64,000 bases of DNA. It comes from Micromonospora endolithica. Its GTDB lineage: Bacteria > Actinomycetota > Actinomycetes > Mycobacteriales > Micromonosporaceae. Location of the stretch: the NCBI RefSeq assembly GCF_003626595.1, contig NZ_RBAK01000001.1, forward strand, positions 868,001 to 932,000. Reading direction: 5' to 3'. This document shows positions 26,452-34,980 of this stretch, in pieces (the first letter of the stretch is position 1; each line of letters starts with the position of its first letter). Made by a program: the position numbers and the translations under genes. Under the pieces are notes generated by a model. It saw only the letters and a list, made by a program, of their open reading frames with translations. It had not been told where the DNA came from and did not search any database.

Positions 26452-26904
26452 GTGGACGTGGGGCTCTGGGTGGTATGCCGGTTCGCCGGTCCGATCGCCC
26501 GGTTCGCCGGGAACGGCAGTGGGCCGGAGCAGCGCGCCGAGGTGATCGAGGAGGCGGGGCTGCCCGGCGAGGACGTCCTGGACCTCGGCTTGCGCCACCT
26601 CAACCGGATGGCCGGCTGGTTCCTGCTGTCCGGCACGACGTTCGCCGTGTCGATCCCGGTGCTGGTCCCGATCCGGGTCTTCGCCGACGGCCGGACCGTC
26701 GACCTCGCGTTCACCGTCGCCGAGTGGCTCGCCTTCCTCCCCTTCTTCCTGTCGATGACGCACCTGGCGAAGTTCGTGATCTGCGTCTACCTGCCGGAGC
26801 GCTGGTGGAACCCGGACAACCGGCTCTGGCGCCTGTCGATGCTCGCCCACACCCCCGACATCCTGCTCGCCCTAACCCTGACCACCCTCACCACACCACC
26901 CTGA
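26452..26904 (+). CDS. Small integral membrane protein, unrecognised
   Basis: 150-residue protein with three hydrophobic segments: WFLLSGTTFAVSIPVLVPI, a segment around AFTVAEWLAFLPFFLSM, and a C-terminal one around MLAHTPDILLALTLTTL. GGGAGGGTGACC precedes the GTG start. It ends in TTLTTPP, just before a C-rich tract and a palindromic repeat that fill the space to the RDD gene. I do not recognise a family, and no partner is obvious. Confidence 0.65.
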   Translation: MDVGLWVVCRFAGPIARFAGNGSGPEQRAEVIEEAGLPGEDVLDLGLRHLNRMAGWFLLSGTTFAVSIPVLVPIRVFADGRTVDLAFTVAEWLAFLPFFLSMTHLAKFVICVYLPERWWNPDNRLWRLSMLAHTPDILLALTLTTLTTPP

Positions 26905-26953
26905 CCCACCCCCACCCCCACCCCCACCCCCACCACCGCCACCGCCACCGCCA

Positions 26954-27028
26954 CCGCGATCTTGCACTTTGGGTCGCCGGTACGGGATTTTCACGGCTTA
27001 TGCCCCCGCACAAAGTGCAAGATCGCGG
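26954..27028. repeat. Long palindromic repeat (CGATCTTGCACTTTG type)
   Basis: An 18-bp perfect inverted repeat (CCGCGATCTTGCACTTTG at 26954-26971 and its complement at 27011-27028) encloses a 39-bp unpaired centre. It lies between two convergent genes, preceded by a CCCCCAC tract. A similar element occurs at many intergenic sites in Micromonospora-like genomes as far as I recall. It is either a bidirectional terminator or a small REP/MITE-type element. Confidence 0.85.
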
Positions 27029-27071
27029 AGGTGAGTGGAGCGGGCGGGGGCGCGGGGGTGGGGTGGGGGGG

Positions 27072-27479
27072 TTAGGCGGGGCGGCGGGGGGCGTCGGTGA
27101 TCACCGAGCCGGTGAGGCGGTCGTGCAGGCCGCGGCGGTGCTCGTCCATCAGCAGGGCGGGCACCACCAGCGCCAGCAGCAGGCCGCGCAGCGAGGCCCG
27201 GATCAGGCCGATCCGGCCGCCGTCGGACCACGACACACAGCGGATCTTCGTGATGTACATGCCGGGGGTCTGCGCGAAGAGGCCGAGGAAGAAGCCGTAC
27301 TCCAGGATCAGCACCAGGACCGGGGCCCAGCCGTCGGTGACCGGGTCGGCGAAGCCGCGGGAGACGAGCAGGCAGAGCACCCAGTCGATGACCAGCGCAC
27401 CGAACCGCCGACCCAGGGTGGGCGGGGTGAAGGACGGGTCCGAGGCGGGCGGTCGAGGATCTCGCTGCGGCGTGCTCAC
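27072..27479 (-). CDS. RDD family membrane protein
   Basis: 135-residue RDD-domain protein. After about 20 Pro-rich residues comes GRRFGALVIDWVLCLLV (the R..D pair of the domain name, with first membrane helix). Second and third helices follow, around VLILEYGFFLGLFAQTPGM and the GLRASLRG-type loop. The function is unknown; the gene sits beside glnA in many actinobacteria (Rv2219A position). The GTG start is preceded by TACCCT at 8 bases and no ribosome site, so it may be leaderless; a second GTG directly upstream is possible. Confidence 0.87.
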   Translation of the reverse strand: MSTPQRDPRPPASDPSFTPPTLGRRFGALVIDWVLCLLVSRGFADPVTDGWAPVLVLILEYGFFLGLFAQTPGMYITKIRCVSWSDGGRIGLIRASLRGLLLALVVPALLMDEHRRGLHDRLTGSVITDAPRRPA

Positions 27480-27502
27480 AACGGTAAAGGGTATCCAGCC
27501 GA

Positions 27503-27536
27503 CCGGGCCGGGCCGGGCCGGGCCGGGCCGGGCCGG
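27503..27536. repeat. CCGGG pentanucleotide tandem repeat
   Basis: Nearly seven uninterrupted units of CCGGG upstream of the RDD gene. Length changes here could alter spacing but not a reading frame. Confidence 0.9.
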
Positions 27537-27778
27537 TGATCCACACGACATCCCCTGACCTCGGGGGGCCCTGGGCGGACACCCCGAGGTCGGGGAACCG
27601 GGTGGATCAAGGCTGGTGGGCCGTTCGGCCGGGCGGGTCGGCCGGGCGGACAGCGGCCGCGCCCAGGGCGCGAAAATGGGCCAAAGCGAGCAAGTATCCC
27701 TAGAATGGCACAGCCGACGGCGTCCCGACGGGCGGCCGCGGACCGGACGACCGGCGCGGATGACGCACCGCGAGGGAC

Positions 27779-27816
27779 GTAACACGGCAGAAACACTCAA
27801 GACATGGCCGGGCAAC
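27779..27816 (+). promoter_or_regulatory. GlnR-type nitrogen box upstream of glnA
   Basis: GTAAC-n6-GAAAC at 27779-27794 matches the actinobacterial GlnR half-site pair exactly. After six more bases comes a weaker second pair, GACAT-n6-GCAAC (27801-27816), in the same register. The box lies 59 bp before the glnA start. This fits nitrogen-limitation control of glnA by GlnR; the regulator gene is not in the window. Confidence 0.75.
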
Positions 27817-27874
27817 CGCTCGGCCATAGCGTCGCCAGAAGCCTAGCCACCCAGTGGACGTGCCAGGAGGACGT

Positions 27875-29299
<1,425 letters not shown>

Positions 29300-29361
29300 G
29301 GTCAATCAAGGCGCCGACCTGAGCAAACAGGATCAACACTGATCTTGGTTACCACCTACGG

Positions 29362-29401
29362 ACGGCGGTCACGCCCGGCTCACAGCCGGCGTGGCCGCCG
29401 T
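29362..29401 (+). terminator. Terminator of glnA
   Basis: ACGGCGGTCACGCC...GGCGTGGCCGCCGT stem with one G-U pair, one bulged C and a short loop, followed by TTTCGTGT. It also lies 31 bases after the end of the convergent SnoaL-like gene. Confidence 0.85.
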
Positions 29402-29432
29402 TTCGTGTCGGCCGGGTGACGGCTGCCGGGTC

Positions 29433-29924
29433 TCAGGTTGTCGCGGTACGACGGCCGACGCCGAGGCGGTGAGCCAGACGGCCCATGGCCTTGGCCATGC
29501 GTGCGGGCGGCGAGTCAGGGGCAGGGATGCTGACTGGTCGCACTCGACCGTTGTGCAGGGCGGTGAACCGCCACCCCTCCTCGGCGCGGACCGCAACCAG
29601 GGTCTGCCGGGACAGTCGCCGCTTGGGCAGCGTGGAGCGCCAGGGCATCAGGACCGACGCGGTGCCGTGGATGACGGCGACGTCATTGTTGAGGTAGCGG
29701 ATCGACTCGATGCCGCCGACCAGGGCAGAACCGGCGAGCACGCCGCGGAAGAGCTGGTCGTGGGCGTGTTGCATGGGCGCCCGACCGACGGCTCGGGTGC
29801 CGTCGTACGAGACGTAGTCAGCATCCTCGGTGAAGCAGCCCGCGTAGGCGACCGCGTCGTTGTCGGTCCAGGCCTGCATGAGGTGGTGGAACAGCGTCGT
29901 GATCGCGTGGTCGTCGCTGGTCAT
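29433..29924 (-). CDS. SgcJ/SnoaL-like (DUF4440) protein
   Basis: 163-residue cytoplasmic NTF2-like protein. The central cone-fold segment reads TTLFHHLMQAWTDNDAVAYAGCF, then EDADYVSYDGTRAVGRA and VAVIHGTASVLM, as in the SgcJ/EcaC oxidoreductase family. The C-terminal 35 residues are basic and Ala-rich. Family members act on small molecules or are of unknown role. GGAG precedes the ATG. It is divergent from a MarR gene with 59 bp between, so it is a plausible target of that regulator. The local GC content is somewhat lower than in the glnA neighbourhood. Confidence 0.8.
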   Translation of the reverse strand: MTSDDHAITTLFHHLMQAWTDNDAVAYAGCFTEDADYVSYDGTRAVGRAPMQHAHDQLFRGVLAGSALVGGIESIRYLNNDVAVIHGTASVLMPWRSTLPKRRLSRQTLVAVRAEEGWRFTALHNGRVRPVSIPAPDSPPARMAKAMGRLAHRLGVGRRTATT

Positions 29925-29983
29925 CGAATTCTCCTGTCCAGTACGATTAGATTGCCGGACGTTACGATAGCAGGAGATTTCGA

Positions 29984-30463
29984 GTGTCGAAAGATAGCAT
30001 GATCCGCGAGGTGGCGACCAGCCTGCGCCTGTTACAGCAGAGCTTCGACGCATTCGACGAGGCCGCCGCCACCGCGCTCAAGATCAACCGAACAGACCTG
30101 CGGGCGCTCGATCTCCTCCTGGCCGGAGGCGACCCCCTGTCGGCCGGCGAACTAAGTGCGGCGCTCAAGCTCAGCCCCGCCGCCACCACCACGGTCATCG
30201 ACCGCCTGGAGCGAGCCGGACTGGCCGTCCGGATCCACGATCCCCACAACAGGAGGCGCGTCCTCGTCGCCGCGACCGACGCCGCGCGCGACGCCGAACA
30301 CGTCATCTACGCACCGGTCGGCGACGCCGGCGCAAAGGCTCTGGCCGGGTACCCCGCCGAGCAACTCGCCATCATCCTCGACTTCCTTCAGGTTGCCCGT
30401 CGAGTGCAGGAGGAGCAGGTGATCCGGGTCAGGAGCAGCCAACGCCGGCCGAACCGACCCTGA
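29984..30463 (+). CDS. MarR family regulator
   Basis: 159-residue winged-helix protein. The recognition helix region is SAGELSAALKLSPAATTTVIDRLERAGL, followed by the wing HDPHNRRRVLVAAT. AGGAG lies nine bases before the GTG start, and TACGAT (29963-29968) is a possible -10. Two TACGAT copies flank the centre of the 59-bp divergent region and may form the operator. It is paired with the SnoaL-like gene. Confidence 0.87.
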   Translation: MSKDSMIREVATSLRLLQQSFDAFDEAAATALKINRTDLRALDLLLAGGDPLSAGELSAALKLSPAATTTVIDRLERAGLAVRIHDPHNRRRVLVAATDAARDAEHVIYAPVGDAGAKALAGYPAEQLAIILDFLQVARRVQEEQVIRVRSSQRRPNRP

Positions 30464-30548
30464 CCGCACCACGAATGCGGGCCACGAGTCGATGTGGCCC
30501 AGTTCGGCCGTCCGGCCGCACGGGCCCACGCGATACCTTCGCGTCCGA

Positions 30549-30563
30549 TATATTGCCGCTGTG
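30549..30563 (+). promoter_or_regulatory. Putative leaderless promoter of PadR gene 1
   Basis: TATATT (30549-30554) lies 6 bases before the GTG start. It is part of TCCGATATATT, which resembles TCCGATATAGT before the second PadR gene (minus strand near 62025-62034). Confidence 0.65.
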
Positions 30564-30926
30564 GACACACCGCTGCGGGAACCCACGTTCCTCATCCTGA
30601 CCGCGCTCGCCCGCGAGCCGCTGCACGGCTACGCGATCATCGGGGAGGTCGCCGCCCTCTCCGACGGTCGCCTCACCCTGCGTCCCGGCACCCTCTACGG
30701 CGCCCTGGACCGGCTCACCGACGCCGGCCTCGTCGCGGTGGACCGGGAGGAGACCGTCGACGGCCGGCTGCGCCGCTACTACCGCCTCTCCCCCACCGGC
30801 GAGACCACTCTGGCCGCCGAGACCGAACGCCTGCGCCGCAACGTCGAGGCGGCCACCGCCCGGCTGGGCGCCCGCTCCCGCGCCGTCCGCCCGACGGCCC
30901 CCCGGACCGCCGGGGGTCTGGCATGA
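30561..30926 (+). CDS. PadR family regulator
   Basis: 121-residue PadR-type winged-helix protein. LALAREPLHGYAIIGEVAALSDGRLTLRPGTLYGALDRLTDAGLVA is a near-textbook PadR N-terminus in form, followed by the wing RLRRYYRLSPTGETTL. Only a short C-terminal helix follows, as in PadR subfamily 2. Its stop overlaps the start of the membrane protein gene (ATGA), so the two are translationally coupled. The same two-gene arrangement occurs at 60699-62017. Confidence 0.9.
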   Translation: MDTPLREPTFLILTALAREPLHGYAIIGEVAALSDGRLTLRPGTLYGALDRLTDAGLVAVDREETVDGRLRRYYRLSPTGETTLAAETERLRRNVEAATARLGARSRAVRPTAPRTAGGLA

Positions 30927-32002
30927 GCGAGGACCGGCACACCGGCACGAACGACCTGGAGCGGCGCTACCGGCGGCTGCTGCGCGCGTACCCCGGGGAC
31001 TACCGCCGGGAGCGGGGCGACGAGATCGTCGGGACGTACCTGGAGGTGGCCGGACCGGATCGGCGCCGGCCCTCGCCCGCGGACGCCGCGGACCTCGTGC
31101 GCGGCGGCCTGCGCCAGCGGCTGCGGGCGGTCGGCGCACCGGACCTGGCCCCGGGCGTACGCCTCGCGGCGCTGCTCGCCTTCCTGACCGCGACCCCGCT
31201 GGCCGCCGCGTGGATGGTGCTGGAACAGCACACGCCGCCCGCGGCCGGTCCGCTGACCGCCGCCTGGCTGGCGCAGGGACAACACACGCCGCCCGCGGTC
31301 TGGAATGCGCCGTACGTCGGCCCGTTCCTCTCCCTCGGGGTCGGCGTGTGGCTGGTGTGGCTGCTCGCGGTGCTGCCGCTGGCCCTCGGCTCGGTCCGCT
31401 GGACCCGGCGGCTGACCGGGGCGGCCGTGCTGGCCACCGTCGCCGTGCTGCCGCTGGCGGCGCTGACCGGGCTGCCCCGGCCCCCGCTGTTCGTGCTGCT
31501 GCCCCAGGTCGCGCTGGGCCTGGTGGCGCTGGCGCTGCCGGAGCGGCTGCCCACGGCGGCCCGGCTGCTGCCGCTGGTCGCGGTCGGGGCCGCCGCCGTC
31601 GCCGCGCCGAACCTGCTGCCCCGGGCGGAGGACTTCTACGTCAGTTACTACGGCTGGACGGCCAGCCAGATCCTGCCCTGGGCGGCGGCGGCCCTGCTGG
31701 TGACCGTCCTGTTGATCGGCGTCGGCCTGGCGGTGCGCGGCGACCTCCGGGCCGGCTGGGCGGGTGTCGTCCTGGCCACGCCGCTCGGCCTGATGTCGCT
31801 GCACGTGTTCGCCGGCGCGGTGGACGGCGTCCTGCACGGCGCGCCGCGCCCCGGCTGGTCGGCGCTGGCCGGCACCGCGGTGGCGGTGACCGTCCTCGGT
31901 CCCGCCCTGCTGCCCGCGACGATCGCCCTGCGCCGCCGGGTGACCGCGCGGCTGGCCACCCCGACCGCCGGCCGCTGCCCCACCTGCGGAACGGCCCGCT
32001 GA
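30923..32002 (+). CDS. Membrane protein coupled to PadR regulator
   Basis: 359-residue protein. The N-terminal 65 residues are cytoplasmic, with LERRYRRLLRAYPGDYRRERGDEI, a conserved start in actinomycete PadR-linked membrane proteins. About eight membrane helices follow, then a C-terminal CPTCG knuckle (RCPTCGTAR) that may bind metal. A local duplication is visible: two QHTPPA segments about 20 residues apart in the first external loop. The function is unknown; genetic coupling suggests the regulator senses something this protein handles, or that PadR represses both. Confidence 0.78.
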   Translation: MSEDRHTGTNDLERRYRRLLRAYPGDYRRERGDEIVGTYLEVAGPDRRRPSPADAADLVRGGLRQRLRAVGAPDLAPGVRLAALLAFLTATPLAAAWMVLEQHTPPAAGPLTAAWLAQGQHTPPAVWNAPYVGPFLSLGVGVWLVWLLAVLPLALGSVRWTRRLTGAAVLATVAVLPLAALTGLPRPPLFVLLPQVALGLVALALPERLPTAARLLPLVAVGAAAVAAPNLLPRAEDFYVSYYGWTASQILPWAAAALLVTVLLIGVGLAVRGDLRAGWAGVVLATPLGLMSLHVFAGAVDGVLHGAPRPGWSALAGTAVAVTVLGPALLPATIALRRRVTARLATPTAGRCPTCGTAR

Positions 32003-32029
32003 CGACCTGCCCCACAGGTGTCGACGGCG

Positions 32030-33526
32030 TCAGTCCACCTCGAAGGCCGCGTGCCGCAGGCGGGGCAGCCCCCACACCGCCACCGCGACGACCAGCGCGG
32101 TCATCGCCACCGCGCCGGGCGCCTTGGTCAGCCGGGCGAGGTTCGTGCCGTCGGGCAGCGCGAGGAAGGACGCCGCCGCGCTGGGCGGCACGAACCAGAG
32201 CGTGCGCCGGGCGGCGACCGCGAGCACGACCAGCGGCCACGTCGCGTACCAGGGGTGGAAGACCGGGGCCAGCGCGACCGTGCCGGCCAGGGCCAGGCCG
32301 GCGCCGAGCAGGGCGACCCGGGGCCGGGCCGCCGCCAGGCGGACCACCCGCCGTCGGGCGTCGTTGAGCGCGCGCAGCGCCGACCAGGCCCGCCACCAGA
32401 GCAGGAGCAGTAGCACGACGAGCACCGCCAGGGCCACCGCCCGGGCCACCGGCACCGCCGCCGGGTCCCGCCCGGCCAGCCCGCCCAGGTAGTCGGCGAC
32501 CATCCCGACGGCGGTCGGCGGTGACGTCCACTGCTCGGTGTCGCCGCTGCGGCGCAGGCCGGCGACCCAACCCAGCCCCAGACCGGAGAGCGCGGAGGCG
32601 CCGAGCAGCGCGGCCAGCGTCCCGCCGGTCAGCCAGCCGGCGTCGCGCAGCAGCGTACGGCCGGTGTAACGGCCGCGCACCGCGGCCAGCGCCGCGAACG
32701 GCAGCACCACCACGGCGGTCGCCTTCACCGCCACCGCCAGGCCCAGCAGCACTCCGGCCAGCACCAGTGCCCCGGGCCGACCGGGGCGGCGGACCAGCGC
32801 CAGCAGCCCGAGCAGCAGCAGGCCGAGCATCACCGCGTCGTTGTGCGCCCCGGCCAGCAGGTGCACGCCGACCAGCGGGCAGGCCAGCGCCAGCCAGGCC
32901 GCCCGCCGGGTCGGCACGCCGGCGGCGCGGGCCAGGCCCGGCAGGCAGAGCGCGGCCAGCAGCACACCGGCGAGGGCGATCAGCCGGAGCAGCACGACGG
33001 TCCCGGTGAGGCCGCCGCCGAGCGTCGCGGCCAGCGCCGCGAGCAGCACGAACACCGGGCCGTACGGCGCCGGGGTGTCCCGCCAGATCGGCGCGACCGC
33101 GTCCACCCAGGGACAGCCCGCCCCGGCCACCCCGACCGCGTACGGGTCGACGCCGTGCGCGTACGCCCAGCCCTGGCACGCGTACGAGTAGACGTCCCGA
33201 CTGCCCAGCGGCGGCGCGGCCAGCAGCGGCAGCGTCCACAGCCCGGCGGTCAGGTACGCCCACCGGGTCGACGGCGCTCCCCGGCGCAGCGCCCACCACG
33301 CCCCGGTCAGCAGGGTGGTGCCGGCCAGCCACAGCAGGACGGTGGCCACCCCGTCGCCGGAGGTCCACACCCGGGTGGCGGTGGCGCCGGGCAGCGCCCC
33401 GCCGAGGTGTCCGGCGACGGCGAGCAGCACCGCGCCGGCCACCCCCGCCCAGCGGGCGAGGGTGGCGGTCCGGGTCGTCGGCTCCGGTGCGCCCGGGTGC
33501 GTCACCGGGGTACCGGGTCGGATCAC
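32030..33526 (-). CDS. MptB-like alpha-1,6-mannosyltransferase, copy A
   Basis: 498-residue polytopic membrane protein of the polyprenol-phosphomannose-dependent MptB family (GT87-like). The signature external loop LGSRDVYSYACQGWAYAHGVDPY follows the third membrane helix, and PAPYGPVFVLL and AGAHNDAVMLG are also typical. In mycobacteria and corynebacteria MptA/MptB extend the lipomannan backbone. About 12 helices. The GTG start overlaps the stop of the paralog upstream by four bases (GTGA), so the two are coupled. A continuous frame reaches further upstream but without membrane segments and is not used. Confidence 0.88.
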   Translation of the reverse strand: MIRPGTPVTHPGAPEPTTRTATLARWAGVAGAVLLAVAGHLGGALPGATATRVWTSGDGVATVLLWLAGTTLLTGAWWALRRGAPSTRWAYLTAGLWTLPLLAAPPLGSRDVYSYACQGWAYAHGVDPYAVGVAGAGCPWVDAVAPIWRDTPAPYGPVFVLLAALAATLGGGLTGTVVLLRLIALAGVLLAALCLPGLARAAGVPTRRAAWLALACPLVGVHLLAGAHNDAVMLGLLLLGLLALVRRPGRPGALVLAGVLLGLAVAVKATAVVVLPFAALAAVRGRYTGRTLLRDAGWLTGGTLAALLGASALSGLGLGWVAGLRRSGDTEQWTSPPTAVGMVADYLGGLAGRDPAAVPVARAVALAVLVVLLLLLWWRAWSALRALNDARRRVVRLAAARPRVALLGAGLALAGTVALAPVFHPWYATWPLVVLAVAARRTLWFVPPSAAASFLALPDGTNLARLTKAPGAVAMTALVVAVAVWGLPRLRHAAFEVD

Positions 33527-34935
33527 CCGTCTCCCGCCTCCACGGTGGCCGGCCGGCGGCCGGCCCGGGCCGACCGTACCAACCGGACCGCCACCACGAT
33601 GACCAACAGCGTCATCAGGGGCGCACCGGCGGTCTTGGTGTACCGGGCCAGCCCGGTGCCGTCCGGCAGCACCAGGAACGAGGAGATCAGCGCCACCAGC
33701 GCGAACCAGCCGGTGTGCCGGGCGGTGGCGGCGAGGACGGCCAGCGGCCACATCCAGTACCAGGGGTGGAACAGCGGGGCGAGCGCCACCGTCGCGGCCA
33801 GCGCCAGGCCGGCGTGCCACAGCGGCTCGCGGGTGCGGGCCCGCCACCACAGCCACACCAGCAGCACCGCGAGCACCGCCATGCCGATCGCCCGGGTGAC
33901 CGGGAGCGCGTCGACGTGCCAGCCGAACGGGAGCGCCAGGTAACCGACCGTCTGCCCGATCGCGGTCGGCGGCGAGGTCCACGCGATCACGTCGCCGCCC
34001 CGGGCGAGGCCGCCGATCCACCCGAGGTCCAGGCCCGCGCCGAAGGTCGCGGTGACCACGGCCACCACCGATCCGCCGACCACCCACCCGCCGTCGCGCA
34101 CCAGCGTCCGGATCGAGTACGCCCCGGCGATCGCGGCGAGCGCCGCGAACGGCACCACCACCAGCGCGGTCGCCTTGACCGCGCCGGCCAGGCCGAGGAC
34201 CAACCCGGCGGCCAGCAGCGGCCCGGGCCGGCCCGGACGGGACGCCACCAGGGACAGCCCGGCCACCAGCAGCCCGACCATCAGCGCGTCGTTGTGCGCG
34301 CCGGACACCAGGTGGACCCCGACCAGCGGGGAGCCCAGCGCCAGCCAGAGCGCCCGACCGGCCGGTACCCCACAGCGGCGGGCCAGCACCGGCAGGCAGG
34401 CCGCCGCCAGGCCCAGCCCGGCCACCGCGAGCAGCCGGAACGCCACGATGCTGCCGACCAGCGATCCGGTGAGCTTCACCACCGCGCCGGAGAGCAGCAC
34501 GAACAGCGGCCCGTACGGGGCCGGGGTGTCCCGCCAGATCGGCGAGACCGTCTCCAGCCACGGGCAGGGCAGCGCCGACACGCCCTGCTCGTACGGACTG
34601 AACCCGGCGGCGTAGGTCGCGCCCTGGCAGGCGTACGCGTAGGGGTCCCGGCTGGCCAGCGGCGGCGCGACGAGCAGCGGGACCAGCCAGAGCCCGACGG
34701 TGACCAGGGCCCAGCGCGCGGACGGCACCCGGTCGCGCAGCGTCCACCACGCGTGACCCAGCAGGACCAGGCCGACCAGCCACAGCGCGATCAGCAGCGG
34801 CCCGTTCGGACCCTGCCAGATGATCACCGGGTTCACCTTGTGCGGTGACGCCGGCAGCGCGCCGCCGAGGAACGCGGCGGCGGCGAGCAGGATCGAACCG
34901 GCCAGGCCGGTCCAGCGCGCGAGGTGGTGGGGCAC
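33523..34935 (-). CDS. MptB-like alpha-1,6-mannosyltransferase, copy B
   Basis: 470-residue paralog of the following gene, with the same loop pattern ASRDPYAYACQGATYAAGFSPY, PAPYGPLFVLL and SGAHNDALMVG. The two proteins are colinear over their whole length, indicating a tandem duplication. The GTG start (VPHHLARWTG) begins just before the first membrane helix; no clear ribosome site is seen, so the start is moderately certain. It is divergent from the membrane protein at 34981, with 45 bp between. Confidence 0.87.
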   Translation of the reverse strand: MPHHLARWTGLAGSILLAAAAFLGGALPASPHKVNPVIIWQGPNGPLLIALWLVGLVLLGHAWWTLRDRVPSARWALVTVGLWLVPLLVAPPLASRDPYAYACQGATYAAGFSPYEQGVSALPCPWLETVSPIWRDTPAPYGPLFVLLSGAVVKLTGSLVGSIVAFRLLAVAGLGLAAACLPVLARRCGVPAGRALWLALGSPLVGVHLVSGAHNDALMVGLLVAGLSLVASRPGRPGPLLAAGLVLGLAGAVKATALVVVPFAALAAIAGAYSIRTLVRDGGWVVGGSVVAVVTATFGAGLDLGWIGGLARGGDVIAWTSPPTAIGQTVGYLALPFGWHVDALPVTRAIGMAVLAVLLVWLWWRARTREPLWHAGLALAATVALAPLFHPWYWMWPLAVLAATARHTGWFALVALISSFLVLPDGTGLARYTKTAGAPLMTLLVIVVAVRLVRSARAGRRPATVEAGDG

Positions 34936-34980
34936 GGAAGGACATGCTGCCAGTACGGTGGTCGCGGTACGGAGGTGGGC

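Larger units (their letters stand above)
27480..27874. other. 395-bp divergent promoter region of RDD gene and glnA
   Basis: No gene was found on either strand. It holds the RDD start region, a CCGGG tandem array (27503-27536), and an imperfect inverted repeat (CCTGACCTCGGGG near 27554-27566 with CCCCGAGGTCGGGG at 27582-27595). The rest is G+C-rich spacer, then the GlnR-type box (27779-27816) and the glnA leader. Confidence 0.7.

Noticed and set aside
26905..26954. CCCCCAC/CCACCG tract as a possible CRISPR or phase-variable repeat
   Set aside because: It is short simple sequence outside any reading frame, with no spacers and no cas genes.
27551..27596. Imperfect inverted repeat in the glnA upstream region as a riboswitch
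   Set aside because: No conserved riboswitch core could be recognised and it lies about 280 bp from the glnA start; noted only as an inverted repeat.
32030..34945. A single 971-codon minus-strand frame suggesting one fused mannosyltransferase
   Set aside because: Only its last 498 codons are the MptB protein. The upstream part is the shadow of the second MptB gene, which runs in another frame and ends with a GTGA overlap.
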